From Blautia hansenii DSM 20583 (lineage in GTDB: Bacteria > Bacillota > Clostridia > Lachnospirales > Lachnospiraceae), in assembly GCF_002222595.2 (NCBI RefSeq), contig NZ_CP022413.2:1132001-1196000 (forward strand): a stretch of DNA of 64,000 bases. Direction: 5' to 3'. Of the stretch, positions 27,283 through 34,768 are shown piece by piece. Every line of letters begins with the position of its first letter. The stretch's first letter is position 1. Position numbers and translations under genes: made by a program. The notes beneath the pieces are model-generated. The model was not told the DNA's origin and searched no databases. It was given only the letters and a program-made list of their open reading frames with translations.

Positions 27283-27311
27283 ATATTATCATAGAAAAAA
27301 GAGAATTGCAA
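27283..27311 (-). promoter_or_regulatory. Promoter of tRNA-Leu
   Basis: On the minus strand TTGCAA (27306-27311), 17-nt spacer, TAATAT (27283-27288), 22 bases ahead of the tRNA. Confidence 0.75.
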
Positions 27312-27359
27312 GCTTTTTTTGAAAATAATGTAAAAAACCTACAATTCCCCAATTTTTAG

Positions 27360-28643
27360 TTATTTGTTTTGTTTTTCTACTAATTTTTCATAAAAATCAA
27401 AACAATCAAAAGTTGCAAAATAATCTGACGGTTTTTCTGCACGGCGTATTAATTGAACACTTCCGTCTTCCTTTAAAAGTAATTCCGCTGATTTTAATTT
27501 TCCATTATAGTTATATCCCATGGCAAAACCGTGAGCGCCTGTATCGTGAATAACCAGAATATCGCCCTTTTGAATTTCCGGAAGCATTCTGTCAACAGCA
27601 AATTTATCATTGTTTTCACACAGTGAACCTGTAACATCATATTTGTGGTCTAAGGGCAGGTTTTCCTTTCCCATTACCGTAATATGGTGATAAGCTCCGT
27701 ACATGGCAGGGCGCATAAGATTTACCGCACAGGCATCTAAGCCGATATAATCTTTATGGGTATGTTTTTCGTGGATTGCGGTTGTTACAAGACAGCCATA
27801 GGGTCCCATCATAAAACGTCCCAATTCGGAATAAATAGCAACATCACCCATACCCGCAGGAACAAGGACTTCATCGTAAACACGGTGAACACCTTCTCCG
27901 ATGGCACGGATATCATTTGGCTCTTGGTCAGGGGTATATGGAATACCCACGCCGCCTGAAAGGTTAATAAAGCATATTTTGGCGCCTGTTTCTTTTTCAA
28001 GTCTCACTGCAAGCTCAAAAAGTTTTTTTGCCAGCATAGGGTAATATTCATTGGTGACGGTATTGCTTGCCAAAAAGGCATGTATTCCAAATTCTTTAGA
28101 GCCTTTTTCTTTTAAAATGCGGAAAGCATCAAAAATCTGTTCCTCTGTCATGCCGTATTTTGCGTCTCCCGGATTATCCATAATTCCGTTGCATACTTCA
28201 AAAATGCCGCCGGGATTAAAACGACAGCTAATTCTTTCAGGAATTTTTCCGATAGCTTTTTCTAAAAAATCAATGTGGGTAATATCGTCTAAATTAATGG
28301 TAGCTCCTAATTGAGCTGCGTATTGGAAGTCCTCTGTCGGTGTATCATTGGAGGAAAACATAATATCTTCTCCGACACAGCCAATGGCTTCTGACAGCAT
28401 CAGTTCTGTATAAGATGAACAGTCACAGCCAAAACCATATTCTCTTAAAAGGTTGATTAAAAATGGATTGGCATTTGCTTTTACTGCAAAATATTCTTTA
28501 AATCCCTTGTTCCATGAAAAGGCTTCTTTCATAGCTTTTGCATTTTCCCGAATTCCTTTTTCGTCATAAAGATGAAATGGGGTGGGATATGTTTTTATGA
28601 TTTCTTCAAGCTGCTCTTTTGTAACAAATGTCTTTTTCTCCAT
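27360..28643 (-). CDS. lysA: Diaminopimelate decarboxylase-type PLP enzyme
   Basis: A 427-residue fold-III PLP decarboxylase. The PLP lysine is K55 in YFAVKANANP; NLSGGVGIPY is the glycine-rich phosphate-binding loop and GSLCENNDKFAVDR holds the cysteine that completes the active site from the dimer partner. These fit meso-diaminopimelate decarboxylase, the last step to lysine, but the usual HIGS segment reads HAFLASN, as in a divergent clade. Carboxynorspermidine decarboxylase is a less likely alternative. No other lysine genes are nearby. Monocistronic. Confidence 0.8.
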   Translation of the reverse strand: MEKKTFVTKEQLEEIIKTYPTPFHLYDEKGIRENAKAMKEAFSWNKGFKEYFAVKANANPFLINLLREYGFGCDCSSYTELMLSEAIGCVGEDIMFSSNDTPTEDFQYAAQLGATINLDDITHIDFLEKAIGKIPERISCRFNPGGIFEVCNGIMDNPGDAKYGMTEEQIFDAFRILKEKGSKEFGIHAFLASNTVTNEYYPMLAKKLFELAVRLEKETGAKICFINLSGGVGIPYTPDQEPNDIRAIGEGVHRVYDEVLVPAGMGDVAIYSELGRFMMGPYGCLVTTAIHEKHTHKDYIGLDACAVNLMRPAMYGAYHHITVMGKENLPLDHKYDVTGSLCENNDKFAVDRMLPEIQKGDILVIHDTGAHGFAMGYNYNGKLKSAELLLKEDGSVQLIRRAEKPSDYFATFDCFDFYEKLVEKQNK

Positions 28644-28672
28644 CCTTTTAACTCCTTTGTGCGTTTATAATT

Positions 28673-28690
28673 TTCGTTTGTGTAAACGAA
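28673..28690. promoter_or_regulatory. Palindrome in the leader of the lysA-type gene
   Basis: TTCGTTT (28673-28679) and AAACGAA (28684-28690) form a perfect inverted repeat around GTGT, between the promoter and the start codon. It could be an operator or a small RNA hairpin; no known regulator is recognised. Confidence 0.5.
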
Positions 28691-28697
28691 CATTTTT

Positions 28698-28726
28698 ATT
28701 ATACGAAAATCCTATAAGCTTTTCAA
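28698..28726 (-). promoter_or_regulatory. Promoter of the lysA-type gene
   Basis: On the minus strand TTGAAA (28721-28726), 17-nt spacer, TATAAT (28698-28703), about 55 bases before the ATG. Confidence 0.78.
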
Positions 28727-28748
28727 GTGGGATGTCAGAGGATTTTGT

Positions 28749-28777
28749 TTGACAAACAAAATATTAAAAAGTATTAT
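28749..28777 (+). promoter_or_regulatory. Promoter of the secreted MBL-fold gene
   Basis: TTGACA (28749-28754), 17-nt spacer, TATTAT (28772-28777). A perfect 13-nt palindrome TTGATAATATCAA (28777-28789) starts at the -10 edge and could be an operator. Confidence 0.75.
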
Positions 28778-28809
28778 TGATAATATCAAGTGAAACAATA
28801 TAAACGGAG

Positions 28810-30924
28810 GTGATTTATATAAATTGTAAAGCAAGGAAAATAAAAAAAATAGTTGCAGCAGGAATTGCAACAGCATCTATATGGATGTTACCTTCCTCCA
28901 CAGAAGCAGCGCCCCAAGAAACAAAAATTCATTTTATATCTTTGAACAGTGCAACAGATGCCATTTTGCTGGAGAGTAATGGGCATTATGGATTGGTGGA
29001 CTTTGGTGAGGACTGGGATTATCCGGACGGAACAGACAGCAGATACCCTCTTAGAAGCGGAATTACCAAGGGAGTTGGATATGAACAGCAGGTTATTCAT
29101 TATCTGAAAAGTCAAGGAGTAGAAAAACTGGATTTTTGTGTGGCAACACATTCTCATAGCGACCATATTGGAGGAGGGGATGAGATTCTAGATGCTTTTC
29201 CCACAGACAGGTTATATATTAATCGATATGATGACTCTTATATTGTAAAAGAAAATGAGTTTCATTTATGGGATAATCAGTATATATATGATGATATTAT
29301 AGATGCGGCGAACAGAAACAATACGGAAATTATTACAGATTTGGATTTGGAGGAAAATACAGAATATCGTTCTTTTACTTTAGGGGATATGTCAATCGAT
29401 TTGATGAACCTTCAACGCAGAAGGGATAAAAACAGGCAGATACTGCCTGTTGTAGATGAAAATGAGAATTGTATTGTTACAAAGATTACGGCATATGGAA
29501 GAACAGCGCTTCTGACAGCAGACATAGATCCAACAGAGGGAGATACGGGAAGACTTGCAAATCAGTTAATTGAAGAGTTGGGAGATTTGCCGCAATATCA
29601 GCCGGAAAACAGAGCAGAACCTGAATTGAAAGAAGAATATCCGAAGGAAAATTACAAGGCGGTAAGCGCAACAGTTTTTGACCTTCCTGAAAATCGTGTG
29701 GTGAAAGATACAGGAGTTTTCGAGAAAATTGATGAAACACAGATAAATACTGGAAAAAGAATTAGCATTGATTTAATGAAAATGGCGCATCATTCTAATG
29801 ACTGGAATAATACGACCTATTTTTTGACATCTTTAAATCCCAAAGCTGTGGTAATAACAGGATATGAAACCTCTTTTACCGAAAGAGAACGGGATTGTCT
29901 TCCAAATTCAAAGGTGTATGCTACGGCTACGGACTCGGCAGCAGTAATATCAGAATTCCATGACTCAGGTATCAAAACCCGATATGTGAAATTATCACCG
30001 GAGTGGATGAAAATCGACGATGGCTGGTATTATTTTGATGAAAATGGAAGAACCTTTACAGATGAGAGCGTACACGAAATTGACGGGAAACCGTACTGCT
30101 TTGATGCAAAAGGAGCGGTTGAAAAAGAGAATCGATGGGTAAAGGTCAACGGAAAGTGGAAATACTGGCTTGTAACAGGAGAATTTCAAAAAGACAGCTG
30201 GTTAAAGCTGAATGATGTCTCTTACTATTTAGATGAACAGGGAAATGTGGTAATCGGTTGGAAACAAATAGATGATAGCTGGTACTATTTTAATGAAGAT
30301 GGAACTATGGCAACAGACAGTTGGATAGGAGAGGATTATGTAGATGTGTCCGGTGCATGGAAACCTGAAATATTAAAAGAAAAATGGATGTCCTCAGGAG
30401 GAAAGTGGTGGTATCGCCATAGTGACGGAAGCTATACAACATCAAATTGGGAATGGATTAACGGAAAATGGTATTACTTTGATGCTTCGGGCTGGATGAT
30501 GACAGGCTGGCAGAAAGTAGGAAATGAGTGGTATTATCTGTACAGTAACGGAGTTATGGCAGCGGACAGTTGGATTGGGGAGAATTATGTAGATGCAACC
30601 GGTATATGGAGACCGGAAATATTAAAAGAAAAATGGATATCCTCAGGAGAAAAATGGTGGTATCGCCATAGTGACGGAAGCTATACAGCGTTAAATTGGA
30701 AAAAGATAGATGGGAAATGGTATTACTTTGATGCTTCAGGCTGGATGGTGACAGGCTGGCAGAAAGTAGGAGATAACTGGTATTATCTGTACGATGATGG
30801 CGTTATGGCATCTGACACTTGGGTTGGAAATTATTATTTAAAATCTGATGGAACAATGGCTGTGTCGGAATGGGTTCAGGACGGCAAATATTATGTAGAT
30901 GAAAATGGGCTTTGGGTAGCTTAA
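28810..30924 (+). CDS. Secreted metallo-beta-lactamase-fold protein with cell-wall-binding repeats
   Basis: About 700 residues. A basic start (KARKIKK) and hydrophobic core (VAAGIATASIWML) form a signal peptide. Residues ~35-390 are an MBL-fold hydrolase of the ComEC/Rec2 extracellular type: H114-S-H116-S-D118-H119 in THSHSDHIGGGDEI binds the metals, with MAHHSNDWNN supplying a later ligand and AVVITGYETSFTERE in the terminal part. From ~395 choline-binding-type repeats (GWYYFDENG, GWKQIDDSWYYFNEDG) tether it to the wall, including an 83-residue duplication. The start is uncertain: GTG at this position overlaps the ribosome site GGAGGTGAT, and the well-spaced in-frame codon is ATA. Substrate unknown; nucleic acid or phosphodiester is possible. 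Confidence 0.8.
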   Translation: MIYINCKARKIKKIVAAGIATASIWMLPSSTEAAPQETKIHFISLNSATDAILLESNGHYGLVDFGEDWDYPDGTDSRYPLRSGITKGVGYEQQVIHYLKSQGVEKLDFCVATHSHSDHIGGGDEILDAFPTDRLYINRYDDSYIVKENEFHLWDNQYIYDDIIDAANRNNTEIITDLDLEENTEYRSFTLGDMSIDLMNLQRRRDKNRQILPVVDENENCIVTKITAYGRTALLTADIDPTEGDTGRLANQLIEELGDLPQYQPENRAEPELKEEYPKENYKAVSATVFDLPENRVVKDTGVFEKIDETQINTGKRISIDLMKMAHHSNDWNNTTYFLTSLNPKAVVITGYETSFTERERDCLPNSKVYATATDSAAVISEFHDSGIKTRYVKLSPEWMKIDDGWYYFDENGRTFTDESVHEIDGKPYCFDAKGAVEKENRWVKVNGKWKYWLVTGEFQKDSWLKLNDVSYYLDEQGNVVIGWKQIDDSWYYFNEDGTMATDSWIGEDYVDVSGAWKPEILKEKWMSSGGKWWYRHSDGSYTTSNWEWINGKWYYFDASGWMMTGWQKVGNEWYYLYSNGVMAADSWIGENYVDATGIWRPEILKEKWISSGEKWWYRHSDGSYTALNWKKIDGKWYYFDASGWMVTGWQKVGDNWYYLYDDGVMASDTWVGNYYLKSDGTMAVSEWVQDGKYYVDENGLWVA
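30322..30818 (+). repeat. Tandem duplication of about 249 bp
   Basis: Two copies, starting at 30322 and 30571, encode the same 83-residue block beginning at the WIGE.YVD segment and containing WWYRHSDGSYT and GKWYYFDASGWM. Identity at DNA level is high (GGTGGTATCGCCATAGTGAC is shared exactly), pointing to a fairly recent in-frame duplication within the wall-binding region. Confidence 0.9.
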
Positions 30925-30948
30925 AACAGAGCTCATGAAAATAGAAGA

Positions 30949-31019
30949 GGCTGTCGCTTTAAGCATTATCCTCAAATGTATAAATATTCGGGATGTGACT
31001 TAATGCGATAGCCCTTTTT
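30949..31019. terminator. Long hairpin between convergent genes
   Basis: GGCTGTCGCTTTAAG (30949-30963) pairs with CTTAATGCGATAGCC (30999-31013) with one mismatch; an inner ATCC/GGAT pair extends it. T-run follows on the plus strand. Related in sequence to the hairpin at 63606. Confidence 0.8.
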
Positions 31020-31032
31020 ATTTGTGTAAAGA

Positions 31033-31869
31033 CTATGCTCTCAACTGTTCGAGAATTTCATAAGGAATTTTTAAATTACCTTTTCCGCATCCCAAATCAA
31101 TGTGAGGTTTGTTGTTTCCATGAAAATCACTGCCTCCGGATTGCTTTAGTCCATAACGTTTTGCTAGCTGTTTTGTAAATAATTCATCCGCCGGAGTATA
31201 AGAAACATATAGAGTTTCTATGCCGTCTAAGCCATTTTGGGATAATTCATTTACCAGACTTTCCAATCGGTCTTTTGACAATCTGGTAAGGATAGGATGG
31301 GCAAAAATTGCCTTTCCTCCGCCTTCATGAATGAGATGAATTGCCTGAAAAGGGGTGACCTTTTCTCTTGGGACATAACATTTGGCATGATTTCCCAGAT
31401 AACGGTCAAAAGCTTCCTTCATAGAACCTACATAGTTGTGATCAAAAAGAAAACGAGCGAAATGAGCACGTGTCCAAACACTGTTTGGAAAATCCTCTTC
31501 CATAAGCTTGACCGTTATAGGAATTCCTTCTTTTTGAAGACGTGCTATCATTTTTTCGTTACGCAGCTCTCTTGAAGCTTGAAATTCAGAAAGAGTTTTT
31601 CTAAAATATGTATTTTTCCAGTCAATATCCAGACCTACAATATGAACATCCGTAGAATTCCATGTAGTAGACAGCTCAATGCCGGGAATTATTTCTAAAT
31701 TACTTCCGTAAGCAGCTTTAAAAGCTTCTTCTAAACCGTCTGTTGTATCATGGTCTGTGAGAGCAAAAGCAGATAAGTTTTTTTCTATGGCATAATGTAC
31801 TAATTCAGAGGGGGTAAAAGTTCCGTCAGAGACAGTAGAATGAACATGTAAATCAATGTATTTTTTCAT
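31033..31869 (-). CDS. PHP-domain phosphoesterase (TrpH/RNase AM-like)
   Basis: A 278-residue metal-dependent phosphoesterase. The PHP motifs are clear: DLHVHSTVSDGTF at the N terminus, ALTDHDTTDG (about residues 37-46), PGIELSTT, and the later AIFAHP and GSDFHGN. Relatives hydrolyse 3',5'-nucleoside bisphosphates and trim 5' ends of small RNA precursors. The start follows an AAGGAG-like site. It stands alone between the MBL-fold gene and tRNA-Glu. Confidence 0.87.
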   Translation of the reverse strand: MKKYIDLHVHSTVSDGTFTPSELVHYAIEKNLSAFALTDHDTTDGLEEAFKAAYGSNLEIIPGIELSTTWNSTDVHIVGLDIDWKNTYFRKTLSEFQASRELRNEKMIARLQKEGIPITVKLMEEDFPNSVWTRAHFARFLFDHNYVGSMKEAFDRYLGNHAKCYVPREKVTPFQAIHLIHEGGGKAIFAHPILTRLSKDRLESLVNELSQNGLDGIETLYVSYTPADELFTKQLAKRYGLKQSGGSDFHGNNKPHIDLGCGKGNLKIPYEILEQLRA

Positions 31870-31947
31870 AAGGTTCTCCTTTTTTGCAAGAATAGCAGAG
31901 TTGTATCGGAATTATTTTACAAAACAGATTGTCTTATAAAAAATAAA

Positions 31948-31976
31948 AAAAGAAATACCACATAGTATTTCTTTTG
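31948..31976 (-). terminator. Terminator of tRNA-Glu
   Basis: AAAAGAAATAC / GTATTTCTTTT, an 11-bp stem with loop CACATA; the minus strand continues into a T-run. Confidence 0.85.
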
Positions 31977-31981
31977 CAAAG

Positions 31982-32053
31982 CAGTTCGTACGGGAATCGA
32001 ACCCGTGTTTCCGCCGTGAGAGGGCGGCGTCTTAACCGCTTGACCAACGAACC
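31982..32053 (-). tRNA. tRNA-Glu (CTC anticodon)
   Basis: A 72-nt cloverleaf. Acceptor GGTTCGT pairs with ACGAACT (one GT pair), anticodon stem CCGCC/GGCGG encloses CTCTCAC, giving anticodon CTC (codon GAG), T loop TTCGATT, discriminator G. CCA is not encoded. Confidence 0.94.
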
Positions 32054-32063
32054 GTACTTACAC

Positions 32064-32092
32064 ATAATACCCTGTTAAATGGGAAATGTCAA
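32064..32092 (-). promoter_or_regulatory. Promoter of tRNA-Glu
   Basis: On the minus strand TTGACA (32087-32092), 17-nt spacer, TATTAT (32064-32069), 10 bases before the tRNA. Confidence 0.83.
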
Positions 32093-32126
32093 TAGTTTTT
32101 TTGAAAAAATATTAAAATAAATACTA

Positions 32127-32155
32127 TTGACAATAGAACTTATGTTCGATAAAAT
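32127..32155 (+). promoter_or_regulatory. Promoter with LexA-type SOS box for PAP2-parE-parC
   Basis: TTGACA (32127-32132), 17-nt spacer, TAAAAT (32150-32155). The spacer holds GAACTTATGTTC (32136-32147), an exact fit to the Firmicutes LexA box GAAC-N4-GTTC, flanked by A and G as in the extended consensus. Repressor bound there would block RNA polymerase. The start codon of the PAP2 gene follows about 90 bases later with no terminator between. Confidence 0.82.
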
Positions 32156-32246
32156 ATAGAAAAAGAAAAATTATTTGAAAATATCTTTAAAATGGGATAT
32201 GATATAGAAGATTTTGCGTTAAAATAAAACAAGAGAGGAAATGTGT

Positions 32247-32792
32247 ATGGAGTGGGAATTTGCAATTTTAGACATGCTGCAAAACATTCAAAATCCGGTG
32301 CTTACCAAAATCATGGCATTTATTACCATGTTAGGCGAAGCCGGATGGTTTTGGATTGTATTAGGAATTGTTTTGCTATGTACGAAGAAATATCGAAAAT
32401 GCGGAGTGGCGGTTCTTTTCGCATTGATTTTAGACCTTATATTGGCGAATATAATTTTGAAACCTTTGGTAGCCAGACCGAGGCCATGTTGGATACGGGA
32501 AGATATTGAGCTTTTGGTGCGTGTGCCAAAGGATTATTCTTTTCCTTCCGGTCATACGATGGCATCTTTTGCTTCTGCGGGAGCATTGCTGCTTACAGAG
32601 AAAAAGTTTGGAATAGCAGCTTGTGTACTGGCGGCACTTATGGGGATTTCCAGATTGTACTTTTATGTACATTTTCCCACAGATGTTTTGGCAGGGACTG
32701 TTTTAGGAATTTTATGCGGAATTGCCGGTGTTTATTTGATGAAACGTATGCAGAATACAAGATTGGGAAGATTTTATTCCGATGGAAAATAA
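32247..32792 (+). CDS. PAP2-family membrane phosphatase
   Basis: A 181-residue membrane phosphatase with five or so helices. The three-part active site is intact: KPLVARPRP (KX6RP), SFPSGH (PSGH) and SRLYFYVHFPTD (SRX5HX3D). Members dephosphorylate undecaprenyl diphosphate (BacA-independent recycling) or phosphatidate; the substrate cannot be read here. I start it at the second ATG, eight bases after AGAGG, rather than the ATG two codons earlier. It is 43 bp upstream of parE and shares its promoter. Confidence 0.88.
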   Translation: MEWEFAILDMLQNIQNPVLTKIMAFITMLGEAGWFWIVLGIVLLCTKKYRKCGVAVLFALILDLILANIILKPLVARPRPCWIREDIELLVRVPKDYSFPSGHTMASFASAGALLLTEKKFGIAACVLAALMGISRLYFYVHFPTDVLAGTVLGILCGIAGVYLMKRMQNTRLGRFYSDGK

Positions 32793-32835
32793 AATGGAAA
32801 ATTGATGTAAGTTTAGTTAAGAGAGGTTTGTAGAA

Positions 32836-34758
32836 ATGGCAAAGAAAAATACGTATGATGCCAGTAGCATTACGGTACTGGAAGGTCTGGAGGCAGTTCG
32901 GAAGCGTCCGGGTATGTATATAGGAAGTGTTTCAAGAAAAGGTTTAAATCATCTCATATATGAAATTGTGGATAATGCAGTAGATGAACATTTAGCAGGA
33001 TATTGTAAAAATATTCGGGTTACATTGGAAAAGGACGGTTCTGCTACCATCGAAGATGATGGGAGAGGAATACCGGTAGGAATGCACGAAAAGGGAATGT
33101 CAGCAGAGCGCCTTGTTTTTACTACTTTGCATGCCGGAGGTAAGTTTGATGACTCTGTATATAAGACTAGCGGTGGACTTCATGGAGTAGGTTCTTCTGT
33201 TGTAAATGCTCTATCAGCGTTTTTGGACATAAAAGTCAGCACAGGCGGATATATTCACCATGACCATTACGAAAGAGGTATTCCGACTATTCCGTTGGAG
33301 GATGGACTCTTGCCCAAGCTGGGACGTACAAAGACCACAGGAACTTGTATCAATTTTTTGCCGGATGATGAAATTTTTGAGAAAACCCGATTTTCTTCCA
33401 CGGAAGTAAAAAGCCGTCTGCATGAAACAGCATACTTAAATCCGGAGCTGACTATTCTTTTTCAGGATAACAGGGGCACAGAACCGGAAGAAATTGTTTT
33501 TCATGAACCGGATGGAATTGTAGGATTTATTAAGGATTTGAATAAAAAAAGTGAGTGTATCCATGAGCCTGTTTATTTTAAAGGCGAGAGCGACGGAATT
33601 ACGGTAGAAGTGGCATTTCAGTATGTAAATGAGTTTCGGGAAAATGTACTGGGATTTTGCAATAATATTTATAACTCAGAAGGCGGAACGCATCTTACAG
33701 GCTTTAAAACTACCTTTACATCTGTTATGAATACTTATGCCAGAGAGCTTGGTATTTTAAAAGAGAAAGACAGTAATTTTACCGGAGCAGACGTGCGCAA
33801 CGGCATGACTGCCGTAGTGTCCATTAAGCATCCGGCGCCCAGATTTGAGGGACAGACGAAAACAAAACTAGATAATCAGGACGCATCAAAGGCAACGGGT
33901 AAAGTTACAGGCGAGGAAATTGTATTATACTTTGACAGAAATCTGGATGTGTTGAAAAGTGTTCTTGCCTGTGCAGAGAAATCAGCTAAAATTCGCAAAA
34001 CAGAAGAAAAGGCAAAGACAAACTTATTAACAAAGCAGAAATATTCCTTTGACTCCAATGGAAAGCTGTCAAATTGTGAAAAAAGAGATCCTTCTTTATG
34101 TGAGATTTTTATTGTGGAAGGAGACTCTGCGGGAGGAAGTGCGAAGAGTGCCAGAGACAGAAGCTTTCAGGCAATTCTTCCAATCAGAGGAAAAATTTTA
34201 AATGTGGAGAAAGCCACCATTGATAAGGTTCTTGCCAATGCAGAAATCAAAACAATGATTAATGCTTTTGGCTGTGGCTTTTCAGAAGGCTACGGAAATG
34301 ATTTTGATATTACAAAGCTTCGTTATAACAAGATTATTATTATGGCAGATGCGGACGTGGACGGGGCACATATCTCCACCTTGCTTCTTACTTTGTTTTA
34401 TCGGTTTATGCCGGAGTTGATTTATGAGGGACATGTATATATTGCCATGCCTCCATTGTATAAAGCAATGCCGACAAAAGGAAAAGAAGAATATCTTTAT
34501 GATGATAAGGCGCTGGAAAAATACAGAAGAACTCATAAAGGTTCGTTTACTCTGCAAAGATATAAAGGTCTGGGTGAAATGGATGCACAGCAGCTTTGGG
34601 AAACAACGTTAAACCCTGAGACAAGAATGCTGCGTCTGGTAGAAATTGAAGATGCGAGAATGGCGTCAGAGGTAACGGAAATTCTTATGGGTACAGAAGT
34701 TCCGCCAAGAAAAGCGTTTATTTATGAGCATGCCAGAGATGCCCAATTAGATATATAG
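32836..34758 (+). CDS. parE: Type IIA topoisomerase ATPase subunit (topoisomerase IV B, ParE)
   Basis: 640 residues. N-terminal GHKL ATPase: EIVDNAVDEHLAGY, DDGRGIPVGMHEKG and the GLHGVGSSVVNALS loop. The C-terminal TOPRIM region has EGDSAGGSAKSARDR and DADVDGAHI. With ParC it decatenates replicated chromosomes. The lack of the gyrB-type insertion, and pairing with parC only, favour topoisomerase IV, though a second gyrase pair cannot be excluded from this window. It is 10 bp before parC, and the promoter carries an SOS box. Confidence 0.9.
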   Translation: MAKKNTYDASSITVLEGLEAVRKRPGMYIGSVSRKGLNHLIYEIVDNAVDEHLAGYCKNIRVTLEKDGSATIEDDGRGIPVGMHEKGMSAERLVFTTLHAGGKFDDSVYKTSGGLHGVGSSVVNALSAFLDIKVSTGGYIHHDHYERGIPTIPLEDGLLPKLGRTKTTGTCINFLPDDEIFEKTRFSSTEVKSRLHETAYLNPELTILFQDNRGTEPEEIVFHEPDGIVGFIKDLNKKSECIHEPVYFKGESDGITVEVAFQYVNEFRENVLGFCNNIYNSEGGTHLTGFKTTFTSVMNTYARELGILKEKDSNFTGADVRNGMTAVVSIKHPAPRFEGQTKTKLDNQDASKATGKVTGEEIVLYFDRNLDVLKSVLACAEKSAKIRKTEEKAKTNLLTKQKYSFDSNGKLSNCEKRDPSLCEIFIVEGDSAGGSAKSARDRSFQAILPIRGKILNVEKATIDKVLANAEIKTMINAFGCGFSEGYGNDFDITKLRYNKIIIMADADVDGAHISTLLLTLFYRFMPELIYEGHVYIAMPPLYKAMPTKGKEEYLYDDKALEKYRRTHKGSFTLQRYKGLGEMDAQQLWETTLNPETRMLRLVEIEDARMASEVTEILMGTEVPPRKAFIYEHARDAQLDI

Positions 34759-34768
34759 GAGGTTACAA

